This document shows positions 34,206 through 44,433 of a stretch of 64,000 nt of DNA, in pieces. The DNA comes from Ciona savignyi (Eukaryota; Chordata; Ascidiacea; Phlebobranchia; Cionidae), in contig CH003051.1 in the NCBI GenBank assembly GCA_000149265.1, forward strand, positions 177,116 through 241,115. Direction: 5' to 3'. The notes under the pieces are model-generated. The model worked only from the letters and a program-made list of their open reading frames with translations. It had not been told where the DNA came from and did no database searches. A program made the translations under genes and the position numbers. How positions within the stretch are numbered: position 1 is the first letter of the stretch; each line of letters begins with the position of its first letter.

Positions 34206-34526
34206 CAATTGACGAATGATACACATATGGCTTTATTTAAGAATATTAATACTATATAAACAACAAATAAAAAAGCTGTGATAGATGACTCTAATTTAGT
34301 TTTTTTGATGACACTAATTTAGTTTTTATTTGTTTTTTTAGCCATCAATTTGTCGTATGTTCCAATCTCTGAAGACTTAGCATATCTTTAGGTTTACTAC
34401 GCCATCTTTAATCTTCAGGTTTTAATCGCCATCTTTAATCTTCATAATATTAATACTATATAAACAACAAATAATAAAAACGTGATAGATGACACTAATT
34501 TAGTTTTTTATTTAGTTTTTTAGTCA

Positions 34527-35567
34527 TTAATTTGTCGTATGTTCCATTCTCTGAAGACTTAGCATGTCTTCAGGTTTACTTCGCCATCTGGAACATAATA
34601 CCCAACAAATTCCCACATGGAGGAATAAAACAGCGAAGGCGCCAACGACGATCGGAACAACAAAACCAGCATCCGCATTTGTCTCTGTTGGGTTCCTCGC
34701 AGCATCAATTCCATTGACTTTAGTGGCCGATGTGTTGGTAGCTCCTGCAGTATCCACAGATGCTGTTGTGCTTAATACTATTGCTGTCGTTTTTGTTGTG
34801 ATGCATTTACGTTTTGCAATTTTACAATCGGTTTCCTTTGTAGCCGCACCGAACGAACAATATTGAGTGTCATTTGATGCGGTGCCATCAGAGTACAAAC
34901 ACTTCCTCGTCCATATTTTCTTCCCACGCACGTCACAAATATTTCTATTTCTAACGCGGCAACGGTGAGGCCTCCATTCACTCCATGTAGGTTTCTCTAA
35001 ATTAGTACAAACTTCCGTCTTTGTAGATGAGCCTGAGCAAAATTTTGCATCAACCACCTGCTTGTCACAGTCGTTGCAACTTCGTGTGTAAGTTATACTC
35101 TGAGGGTTTTCGATTCTTCCCTTTGCTGGGCAGCTAGAAGCACAAGACCAACCTCCCCATTGAAAAACATTGCACTCTTTTTTCACGTATGAAAACGAAC
35201 ACAAAAGATTGCTGTTAAAGTACTTCTTTAAACTTGCAAGCGAATCATTACAAGTTATCATAACTTCAACTGAGCCTGATTTACAGTCTCCATCGCAGTT
35301 ATCTAATCCGTTTGAATAATTGCACGACAAAGCAGTGCCCGATTCTAGCAATCCCACTTTATATTCGGTTTTAACATTGTTCAAATCTGACAAACAGACA
35401 CTTGTAGATCTTACAACTTGCCACTTAGATAGACAAGGTTTACTGACGTTGAAAGGCCCCTCCGTTTTATTACTAGCCATTTCCCACTTGAAACAAGAAA
35501 GAGCAGACATACATCGAAGAAGGAAGCAAATAACGACTAGGAAGCTTGGTATCAATTTCATCCTCAT
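34527..35567 (-). CDS. Type I membrane protein with thrombospondin type-1-like repeats (346 aa)
   Basis: A single-exon minus-strand frame from ATG 35567. It has a signal peptide (about 1-22, hydrophobic IPSFLVVICFLLRCMSA) and a Cys-rich ectodomain with several N-glycosylation sequons. Two TSR-like modules follow: WGGWSCASSCPAKG..TRSC near 145-170 and WSEWRPHRCRVRN..WTRKC near 195-225. Then come a Thr/Ala-rich stalk, a membrane helix (about 297-320, VVPIVVGAFAVLFLHVGICW) and a short basic cytoplasmic tail. TSR modules in animals act in cell-surface and matrix adhesion. The exact partner cannot be told. The 3' half is duplicated upstream as a truncated copy. Confidence 0.85.
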   Translation of the reverse strand: MRMKLIPSFLVVICFLLRCMSALSCFKWEMASNKTEGPFNVSKPCLSKWQVVRSTSVCLSDLNNVKTEYKVGLLESGTALSCNYSNGLDNCDGDCKSGSVEVMITCNDSLASLKKYFNSNLLCSFSYVKKECNVFQWGGWSCASSCPAKGRIENPQSITYTRSCNDCDKQVVDAKFCSGSSTKTEVCTNLEKPTWSEWRPHRCRVRNRNICDVRGKKIWTRKCLYSDGTASNDTQYCSFGAATKETDCKIAKRKCITTKTTAIVLSTTASVDTAGATNTSATKVNGIDAARNPTETNADAGFVVPIVVGAFAVLFLHVGICWVLCSRWRSKPEDMLSLQRMEHTTN

Positions 35568-35599
35568 CAGTGCAATATGTCACCGAAAATCACTAAACT

Positions 35600-37220
35600 G
35601 AATAGGCATAGATGCAGTAGGCCTACATGCCAATACCTACACTCAATATGTATACATTTCTTGTGCTATTTAATATTTTTATTTTAGTGCAATCTATGTG
35701 GGTTCAAGGAAGCAGCCATAGAGGTCTCTATGTTGTAAATTACGTTTCGAAACTCGTCAGCTATACAAGGAGGAAATAGTTAGGCCCACCCACGTTACAC
35801 GTTAGAAATGTTAGTGCTTAACACTTTTTGGGGTAACGTGTCCGATATATGCATAAATTACTGGGCAAACATAGTCATAATGACGAGCATCCGGAGTTCA
35901 AAACTTTTGAAACTAATTTAAACCTACCCTAAGCACTAATCTCAACCCCGAAACCAACCCTAATCCAACCCCATAATTGAAACTACTCATGCCGTATTCT
36001 TCAATTATTTTAGCAGTTTCCTTCCTTCCCGTTTTTCCTACTTTTAGGTTTTCCTTTATCTTGTTACAAAATATGAAGCAAAGAGAACAATGAAAACGAG
36101 AGAAAACAATGACCCGCGGAAATGCTGCAAACACGAAAGAAAAATAACTAAATTAAATTATCTCCACGATGTTAATATCTCTTTCACTCCCGGCCAAATG
36201 CATTAATTCAAACATGCTGTCCCGCAGTGTTTTTTACAATTTTTAGTCATTTTCAAATTAGCACAGTTTTTCTAAAGTTTATGCTATGATTTAATATTTA
36301 GTATGGTTGGAAAGATAATTTATCCCTCTTTTAAACAAGCTGCACATCTAAAATCTACCTCTAATAAAGAATATATTATGTAAACTTTAGTGAACACCAC
36401 TTTTTATGCAAAGAAAATTCTGCTCGACTTTGAAAAATTTGAGGTGCACTGACAAACAAAATACTCACTTATTATTGGAATGCCCAAATGATATGAAAAT
36501 TGGAATGTAGATTGTCTAATAGTTTTTGTACTCAGGAAAATTCGAACTGTATTTCTATCTTCAGTAGTTTTTTTACTATTTGTAATTGAAATTTCCCTTT
36601 TTTCTGACTATATTATGAAAACTTGAACCAAAACGCATTGAAGTTTTTAGTTTTGTAGAACTAAAATAGTAAAAAGTATAAAAAAGAACAGTGAAGGAAG
36701 TGTAAAAAGGGCATACAAAACCAAACAAACGCAAATACTATATCCAATATTCTTCAAAGCAGGGCACACCGAACTAGCTAGTCTCGCCGCCTTTTTCTTT
36801 ATCGTGCGCTCAGCAGGCCCAGCTGGATTCATGCTTTGGTGAACACGAAGCATAACCGCCTGCTGCGAAAACGTCACCAACGCTCTCCTTTTTATCTCAA
36901 CGGCACGAAATTCACAGAGAATGTAAAGAAAGACTTGCTTGACAAAAAGAGCTTCTCTGCAAGTTAACACGACTCCTATTGGCTGAGTTAGTTACGTGCA
37001 AATTCGTGTAAAATCGATAGAAATAAGAGGCGAAGCCTTGAAAAAGAAAGGCTATCACTCCTCGCATTTTTAATATTTCTCCACGATAATCACAGAGAAT
37101 AAAATATAGGGTTTCCTTGATCGAATGAGCCATAGCTGAGGTCTCTACCATTACGCATTGCGGAGAAATCGTTTTTTAGATTTGTATCCATTTATGGACA
37201 GACGGGATACCATGTTTTCC
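35600..37220. other. Mostly non-coding; one uncertain minus-strand frame
   Basis: A 107-codon minus frame (36970-36647) and an overlapping 79-codon frame (37151-36912) share a loosely repeated theme (LYILCEFR and LYFILCDYR), hinting at an old internal duplication. No domain is recognised and no splice structure is convincing. The rest is AT-rich. Confidence 0.3.
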
Positions 37221-37222
37221 CA

Positions 37223-37248
37223 CCAACTCGCCATATATGGCGAGTTGG
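37223..37248. repeat. Perfect 26-bp palindrome with CArG core
   Basis: CCAACTCG, then CCATATATGG, then CGAGTTGG. With flanking TTTCCC/GGGAAA the imperfect palindrome spans about 40 bases. The central decamer matches the CC(A/T)6GG serum-response-factor consensus. Confidence 0.9.
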
Positions 37249-37254
37249 GAGGGA

Positions 37255-38640
37255 AAGAGATATTTACAGAAATTTCATAAATGTTGCAATTTCAAATTGA
37301 TGTTGTTTTTCCTTTCGAAATTTTCAAAAACATTTAATAAACCGTGAATGATTTCATGAATTGAAAAGCCAAAATAAAAGTCTGGTAATTCATATAAGAA
37401 ACCCGTTTCATGTCAAAAACCTAGGAAATAAAGAGGATCAATGACTTTTTTAATTTTATCCCTATTTCGTGTAAAGTTAATACCAGAACAGCCGACCGAT
37501 ATACAGCCAACACTAACTACTCATCCAAAAACACAGTAATCATTAGTTTGTGTTTATAGTCATATTTTATTTTAGGGAATTTCTTGGGTAAATTTGGTAA
37601 TTTTAATAAAATTTGTGTTTTTCTAATTCGGGATGGATTTTGTGTGCGTATCAGATAGGAACGTGTGTATCATACACAACACACTGCAATAGCTCCGGTA
37701 ACCCGTCGTTGGGCGCGAGGTGATCGGACGATTGTGTTAACCCCCTTGGTTTTTCTAGTGTATTTTTTTCAGGTAAACTGAATTAATTTTAATTTTAGTC
37801 AGATTTTTGTGACTCGTGTTGTGCATCTTTAATTTTCTAAAAAATCAACGATAACACAAAAAATGCTAAAAAATGCTGTTTTACATTTCTTTCAAATAGT
37901 GGAATTTTTTTGGGGGATATTAAAGATCGATGTAAACTATGTGACTGTCGGGTAGAATTTCTGACGTCAAAATGCATTCTACCCAATGACCTGGCCACCA
38001 AAAGTGCCTGTCACCAGCGTTACACCTAAAAAATAAAGTAGAGTTAAAATGTGTTTTTTGAAGTTCCGAAGCGGTCCATAATAAAAATGGGAAAATTACA
38101 ATTAACTAATAGCAGTGAGACAGGTTCTTTGCTGGTTGGCAGAAATAAAAAAAATTCCTTAAGAACACATATTTAAATAGCCCCAATCACAGGTTTGAAA
38201 TCCCATTTTAAATTATTTTACACGTTGACTCCAAAACAAAAACGTTTCAAAGGGTTGACATGTATACAAAAGACTATTATAGTTTTGGTAACCCGAGGCT
38301 GGGAACGAAGTAATCTGACCCGTGTAGATACTCCCTTACATGTTATTTATTAAATCAAACTAAATGCGTATCCTAATTTGTTGAAATGTAAACTGTATAG
38401 TCTGTCAATTAAGGTTTACATTGTGCATTACTTACTGGACTTAATTTTTCAACAGTCTGACGTTATTGATATTATAGCAAAACATGTTTTGTAAAAGCTA
38501 AAGTGCTATTATTTTTCTAGTGCGATTAAACCACGATTGCGGTTTAACGATTCGATTACAGAAGGATAAAATTTCACAGCACAAAGTCCTACACAAATGG
38601 CCGACTTCAAAAGATCGGAATTTCTAAAAAGTTTTCTTTA
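37255..38640. other. Intergenic with SINE A debris
   Basis: A SINE A 3' fragment lies at 37665-37755 (CAACACACTGCAATAGCTCC to CCCCCTTGG) and a weaker trace at 38280-38345. No gene seen. Confidence 0.5.
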
Positions 38641-38642
38641 TG

Positions 38643-38895
38643 ATAGGGATAGGATATTTATGCTTATCCCTGTGAATGGAAAAAACCAAGGGAGTTAACA
38701 CACGGGCAATCGTGAGATTACTTCGCACCCACCGTCAGGTTACCGGAGCTATTGCAGTGTGTTGTATTCCGCTGGTATCAGGCAATTTCCGTAAAGTGCT
38801 TTGCCCAAGGACACAACCGACTAGCACCGACCAGTTTCGCAAATGCAATCTTTCGATTGAAAGGCGACGCACTTAACCGCCAGACTAACTTTATC
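38643..38895 (-). mobile_element. SINE family A copy
   Basis: Minus-strand copy with GATAGGATAT tail at the left and a near-complete body. It is missing from the paralogous flank near 43750, so it inserted after that duplication. Confidence 0.9.
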
Positions 38896-39199
38896 AACCA
38901 TGCATAAACACCAATCACCATGATGTCAATTCACACCATGTTTGCTACTTGTTTAGTACATTTCATTTCGCAATGACGTGATTGCAGCAGAAACGTTTGC
39001 GTAAACTACGCGATTTGTATAGCATTGATAAGAGCCCAATGTTTTCGTAATAGAATCCTAAACCGTTTGTTGGGTGTTCCACAATAGGCTTTCTTTTCGG
39101 TATCTTTGTGAAAAGGGGAATTTCATTGTTTTCAGTTGTGTTACCTGTTTTACACTCATTGACCCTTCTCTTTATTTCGATGCTAAAGAGTTCACTTCA

Positions 39200-39206
39200 T
39201 ATATAA
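39200..39206 (+). promoter_or_regulatory. TATA box of Gly/Ala family gene B
   Basis: TATATAA within a block (TTCACTTCATATATAACT..) conserved at the paralogous gene (44074-44080), about 300 bases before the start codon. Conservation together with the TATA match suggests a core promoter. A transcription start about 30 bases downstream would give a 5' UTR that is probably spliced at the acceptor-like TTAGGCAG at 39481-39488. Confidence 0.55.
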
Positions 39207-39502
39207 CTGGACACCAGTACAGTGAACACGCGTATTGTTATTTTGGTATGTGATAGTTTGAAATCTTAGAAACTGTCACAAACTGTGTGTATGCCTGAAT
39301 ATGCCCTTATATTAGGCAGTTGAGTTGTACAAACAGCGAAGAATCACAGTTTTATTTGCTAATACTGGTAAAACACCTTTAGTTTAGTGAGTCATTCTAG
39401 TTTAAAAGAAGATTGTGCTTCAATTTAACAACAACTAAAACAAGTGTTTACAATGACGAACATTTTTTATTACATATTGTTAGGCAGCTTTCCTGAGAAA
39501 AA

Positions 39503-40585
39503 ATGGGAATCGTACTGGGTATAACTTTGTTAGCTGAGGCGGCCGCGGAAGGAGGGCTTGTCGCAGCGGGAACAGCAGTGGCGGAGGGAGCGGCGTCAGC
39601 TGTGGGAACAGCCGTGGTGAATGCAACGGCGGCTGCAGGAACAGCATTGGTAGAGGGAGGGGCGGCGGCTGCAGGAACAGCCTTGGTGGAAGGAGGGGCG
39701 GCAGCAGTAGGAACAGGCTTTTTATCGGCAGCCGCTGGAACAGCTTTGATGGCGGCTCTGGAATCAGGAGCAGCGATGGCGATAGCTGACGCAATGGGAG
39801 CGGTTTTGACTGGGGTTCTAGAGGCTGGAACAGTTGCGTTGGATGGAGTTATCTCAGCGGGGACATCACTGGCGGCATCTGCAGAAGCTTCCACGGTGCT
39901 AGAGGTCGCCACAGAAGCGGGAATGGATTGTGTTCCAGTTTTTGAAGAGGGAACAGCGGAGGTGGCAGAAGAATTTGCGTTGGGAGATGTGGATCTTAGT
40001 TATGCGGAGGAGTTACCGGAGATAATCAATGAGAACCTTTTGGTTGAAAATGAAGAAGTCATTGCTGAAACCGCGGGGGATCTTTCTGAAGAAGTCACTT
40101 CTGTCCTGTCCGATCTAACAAGTGGGGCAAATGATTTCTTTCTCGAGCTTTGGGAAGCAATACGTAGTTTCGTCTCGGGGTCGATGGAAAATATAAGCTC
40201 TTTTGTCTCTTCGCTGTGGGAGTCTGTTCAATCTCTTGTCTCTGCAATATCGAATGTTGTGGAAGGTATATCATCTGCACTGTGGCAAGCCGTACAGAGC
40301 GCTGCATCTACGATATGGAGTGGAATAACAAAGATCGCCCCTGTGATGTGGACGGCAGTAACAACCATTGCTTCTTTCCTGGGAAAAGCAATAATGGCTG
40401 GAGGTAAAGCGTTGTTTAAAATAGCAGCGGCTGTTATGAGCATACTGGTTGGGTTTATTATTGCGTGGTGGAAGAAGGAGGATAAACACGACCCAGAGAA
40501 GCAGAAGCAAATACACGAGAGGGCGATGCCAAAGTTGTATGCCATGACACAAGATATTATCCATGGCAAACAAAAGATGATGTAA
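39503..40585 (+). CDS. Gly/Ala-repeat family member B (360 aa)
   Basis: A single frame from ATG 39503 (MGIVLGITLLAEAAAEGG). Gly2 with Gly at position 6 fits an N-myristoylation signal. Residues about 15-75 are 12-residue repeats of the form GTALVEGGAAAx. Then come a small hydrophobic AMAIADAMGAVL segment and the block TSLAASAEASTVLEVATEAG (about 115-135), the most conserved part of the family, with VPVFEEGTA after it. An acidic stretch (about 145-190) follows. The C-terminal third has amphipathic helices with Trp spaced by 11 or 22 residues (LWESVQ.., LWQAVQ.., IWSGITKIAPVMW), a hydrophobic segment ending WWKK, and a charged tail. No domain I recognise. I infer a membrane-associated or self-assembling structural role. 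Nearly identical in its last two thirds to the gene at 47950-49005. Confidence 0.8.
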   Translation: MGIVLGITLLAEAAAEGGLVAAGTAVAEGAASAVGTAVVNATAAAGTALVEGGAAAAGTALVEGGAAAVGTGFLSAAAGTALMAALESGAAMAIADAMGAVLTGVLEAGTVALDGVISAGTSLAASAEASTVLEVATEAGMDCVPVFEEGTAEVAEEFALGDVDLSYAEELPEIINENLLVENEEVIAETAGDLSEEVTSVLSDLTSGANDFFLELWEAIRSFVSGSMENISSFVSSLWESVQSLVSAISNVVEGISSALWQAVQSAASTIWSGITKIAPVMWTAVTTIASFLGKAIMAGGKALFKIAAAVMSILVGFIIAWWKKEDKHDPEKQKQIHERAMPKLYAMTQDIIHGKQKMM

Positions 40586-40989
40586 GAACATGGCAATTTC
40601 GATGTACGGAGTAACTGCGGAAAGCAAGGAAAACTAACAAATGAACTAACCTATTTAACCAATGTACATGTGTGCTTTTGCTTTATCATATATATTAGAA
40701 CACTTAGCGTAGTAACCATTTATATTTCAAGTAAATTTAATGAGTGAGTTTAACCTATTATAATCCTGTGTTTATCTTTTTAATTAGCTGTTGTGATGCT
40801 TGTAAATGTACATAAAATATACACACCAGAGTGACATATATTCCTAAAAGTTTTGATGATTTTTAAATATAGGTATAGACCTTATGGTCACACAAAGCAG
40901 CATAATATCACACGAATTAGAAAATGAAACACTGAAAAAAATAATTATTTGATTTTCTCGAGTAAAGGTTAGCAGGGTTAAGGTGATCA

Positions 40990-42082
40990 CGGCGTAAACT
41001 CTGTTTTATTTCGAAATTTTAAAAATCAATACGAATATTATTTAAAATGTCGTAGATGCGCATGACACTTGCAAAGTTATAGTGGTGGAATGTAATGGCG
41101 ATACTACTTTGAGCATGTTTGGTTTACAAAGCCTTGAAACTGACACAAAAACGCGCTTTGTGTTCAATTGCCATTCCTTGTATGTGGACTGAGGCATAGA
41201 ATTAATTTCGTGCATATAGTCGACGAACGTATCTCTTGTACGTAATCGTTATTCATGGTAAATAAAAGGTTCTAAGGCTCTAAGCATTGTTGTGAATATG
41301 CCCGCTGATGATGTCTAGGACACGGGACCAGGCAACTTATTATCGAATATGTACGCACCCTTTACAACAACCGATTAATATGCGTTTTATAGTCATAAAA
41401 CAAACCACAAATAATCTACTAAAGCCTTTGTTAGTGTAGTGTGTTAACTGGGACCGATTAGCAGACAAACCTAGTAATTTTAAGGGTTCTGTGGGCTCGC
41501 GCATTTTTAGAAGCTGATTGCTTGAAGTTTGCTGAGCTTGATTCAGCCGGCTGCCTTAAGGTCTCTGGCAAGCTGCGCAGCGGAAAGTCTTTAAGTTCGC
41601 TTTCCACAGAACGCCTACTAATTTCTATAGTAGCCACGATTTGTAAAGTCTAGATCTCAAACTCGAAGTCTAACTCTTTATTCAGTTAAGTTTTATTCTG
41701 CGTCACATTCAATATACAGTTACGTTTGCGAAGAAAGTTATTTAGTACGTTAATAGCATCACGCAAGTTAAGAGCCTGAGGTACGTTATATGTAGGTTAT
41801 ATTAGGTTATTCAAATTTCCAGAACATATAAGGCATTTACGAGGTGCGAGAAGTTTGGATGCGAGACGTTTCACATCTGCACGTTTTACTAACTGTGGGA
41901 ATTAGGTAGGAAAACTATGTTAACGGTTTCAACGGCAAAAATACAAAGGCCCGTACATGGTGATAATTACGTAAAAAGTAATAATATGTGAGAGTCGGAA
42001 AACTTCAAATGCAAAAAATAAACGACGTAAAAACACAACATATTTAGGACATAAAATAAATTAAAACAAATATAGATTATAC
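40990..42082. other. Intergenic, one GC-richer hairpin region
   Basis: At 41475-41630 the sequences CTAGTAATTTTAAGGGTTCTGTGG and its inverse CCACAGAACGCCTACTAATTTC bracket a 120-base GC-richer stretch (GCCGGCTGCC, GCAAGCTGCGCAGC). It may be a structured RNA or a foldback element. I do not recognise it. The remainder shows no gene. Confidence 0.35.
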
Positions 42083-42896
42083 CAGGGGTTCTTAAACTGG
42101 GGGGCGCGCCCCCCTTGGGGGGCGTGGAAGCTTCTCAAGGGGGGCGCGAGCATGACAGTGACATATTGCATGGTTCAAATTAACGATTCGCGAAATGCGT
42201 GGGATACGAGAAAATCCTTTTCGCGCTTTAGCTATGTTAAATTGCCTTAGAATGCGGTTTCAGAACCTCTCAAACTAATCTTTAAAGCCAGAAAGATAAT
42301 TCATTAAGCAACAGTACCGTTATTAAGTAGTAATGATAAACTACAATAAACATGTCGTGAGTTAATGCGTGTAGGATAGGACGAATATCGACGAAACGAA
42401 GCCTTTAAAACGAGTAATCTTACTTGTTAAAACACCATATAACCTTATTATAAAGAGGTGTGTCGCATCTCCGCCAATCATAAATAAAGGAATCGTGGTA
42501 AATTAACGCATAATGACTATTGTTGCGTCGTAATATAAATGCTTATTATGCGTCAATAATGCAAAGTAAAAGCAAGGTAAATAAATGTAATAGTAATTCC
42601 ATTGTTAAATGTTAAGTTCAATGCAAAATATGTTATATTATATTGTGTTGATGATTTATTATTAGAAGTGCGCGAAATCAGTAACGGTAATTTATATTTT
42701 CGCGATTTTGTTAAATATTGTAATTCGCGAACTTTAAAAAACGGTTCGCGATCCCTTGCATCCTTCACACTAAGCAGGGTAATGGCAAATAAATTATTGC
42801 TCTACTTTTCGTAAATTTGATTTTTGAGTAGGTGAGGCGTGAGCATGAATCAGAGATCTCAAGCGGGGCGCGACTGAAAAAGTTTAAGAACCACTG
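42083..42896. mobile_element. hAT-type MITE with 8-bp TSD
   Basis: The 814-bp element starts CAGGGGTTCTTAAACTGGGG and ends AGTTTAAGAACCACTG. It is flanked by perfect GATTATAC duplications (42075-42082 and 42897-42904). Subterminal GGGGGGCGCGCCCCCC is itself palindromic. No transposase frame. Confidence 0.93.
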
Positions 42897-42904
42897 GATT
42901 ATAC

Positions 42905-43650
42905 GAAATGCTACAGTTCTACCAAATTATGCTAACATGAATTGATCGAATGGATGATTATTATTAAACAGTCTTCTGCACGGGTCGTTGACATACTTCA
43001 TTGGCCTGTGCAATCTTGGCCTGTTGGAAAAACAGTAGTTTAAAATCCTCACAAATAAAGAGTAAAACAACTTAAATACATTAAATTCAAGGCTGGTAGG
43101 GCTTTCAATTTATTACAGGAGAATTCCAATGAGAACATAAGAAAAAAAGAAACTTTTTTCGCAATAAAATACGAGAAAATCCAGCCAAAAAAAACTTACC
43201 GGTTAACCAATCACATTCAACCAAAACTACACTGAACTAGACCCCAAAACATTTCCCTAAATCTTGCTAATGGCTGGAACTAGCTAAGTATTAACTAACT
43301 AAGGAATTTCTCAATACTAGACCAAGTACGACATAATCGTTCACAATTACAATTGTCTAAGGTGTGACATACTAAAACGTAATTCATGTGTAATAAATAT
43401 AGATTAATAGGTTTATTATACAGCAAACTAGATAGTATATTGGCATTGCAAACTATTTGGTTATTTCATGTTTAAATTATGTACGGATAAACTATTTTGA
43501 GTGTGTGACTTCGAAAATAATCACACAAAAGGAGAAACCAGAGTAAGACGCATTCACAAAAGGGGTAAACTACGCCATTGTGTTTCGATCAAGACAGACA
43601 TGCGCCACCACAACGGTGGTATGTTGTGTAACAATATCTCTGGTAACAAA
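42905..43650. other. Intergenic, no gene seen
   Basis: AT-rich DNA without terminal repeats, tRNA-like blocks or convincing frames. Confidence 0.5.
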
Positions 43651-43829
43651 GATTAAATTACCCTGTCATTATGCGATTTAACCATTAGATTAAAAGATCA
43701 TGAACTCTTTTGCAACATCAAAGCGGGTCGAAGCCTGGTCCTACACACATGACAGACTTCAAAAAACCGACAAATTTCGGAAAGTTCTATTTAGTACACA
43801 AGCATGCTGACCGCCCACCACCCGTTTTA

Positions 43830-43837
43830 TGACGTCA
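43830..43837. promoter_or_regulatory. Conserved CRE (TGACGTCA) upstream of gene C
   Basis: A perfect CRE palindrome inside a 50-base block (GCGTGGGGTG..ACGTCAT..GGTCA in reverse complement) that is shared with the region upstream of gene D at 49530-49537. In both genes it lies about 530-600 bases before the start codon, in the same relative orientation. Confidence 0.5.
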
Positions 43838-44073
43838 CCCCACGCATTTTGTGCTTAGCAAGCTTATTACATTTTACAACGAAGTTTATTGCACGAAGTC
43901 AAAACGTTTGCGTAAAGTCTTTTAGTTTTTCTCAATAAAATCTTAAATATCGTGGTCAGTGTTCCATGATATCCCTTCTTATACGCATTTTCGTGACCGA
44001 GATTTCGTGTTTTCTTTTGTGTTTTACAATCATCAACTTTTCTCCTTATTTCGATGCAGATGAATTCACTTCA

Positions 44074-44080
44074 TATATAA
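44074..44080 (+). promoter_or_regulatory. TATA box of Gly/Ala family gene C
   Basis: TATATAA in the block conserved with 39200-39206, 360 bases before the start codon. The acceptor-like ATTTTCAG at 44411-44418, just before the start codon, suggests a 5'-UTR intron. Confidence 0.55.
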
Positions 44081-44433
44081 CTAGACGTCAGTACAATGAA
44101 TACGCGTGTTATAATTCTAGTATGAGCGAGTTGGAAAACTTAGAAAGTATAGCAAACTGCCAATACGCTTGAATGTCTCAGACAACACGTTTTATTGGGT
44201 AGCATAACAAAACATACAGCAAAAAATTACAATTTTTTTTATAAATAGTTAATAGCAGATTTCAGTTTTAACAAAAGAAGCATTTTTTCAGTTTTATGAG
44301 TCATTTCACTTTTAAAAGAGGTTTTTGCTTCAGTTTAAAAACAACAACAAAAAACTTGTAAGCGAGACTTTAAAGCTGCGTTTCGACAATCACTAATTGC
44401 TTCGCATACTATTTTCAGCTTGCCGGAGAAAAA

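Larger units (their letters stand above)
32884..35066. repeat. Tandem duplication unit 2
   Basis: Longer than unit 1 by about 110 bases, because a segment around 34325-34510 (CCATCAATTTGTCGTATGTT and neighbours) is locally duplicated. It ends inside the intact TSR gene. Confidence 0.85.
38500..40990. repeat. Segmental duplication unit around gene B (pairs with 43650-45990)
   Basis: Upstream and downstream flanks of the genes at 39503 and 44434 correspond, for example AAACGTTTGCGTAAA at about 38990 and 43905, the TATA region, and the 3' flanks with TTAGAACACT..AGTAACCATT. The order is direct. A SINE A copy (38643-38895) interrupts this unit only. Confidence 0.75.

Noticed and set aside
43966..44172. 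68-codon frame with a hydrophobic N-terminus upstream of gene C
   Set aside because: The paralogous upstream region at about 39080-39230 has no matching ATG, has indels and an earlier stop. The best-conserved part is a TATA block, so promoter or 5' UTR is the better reading.
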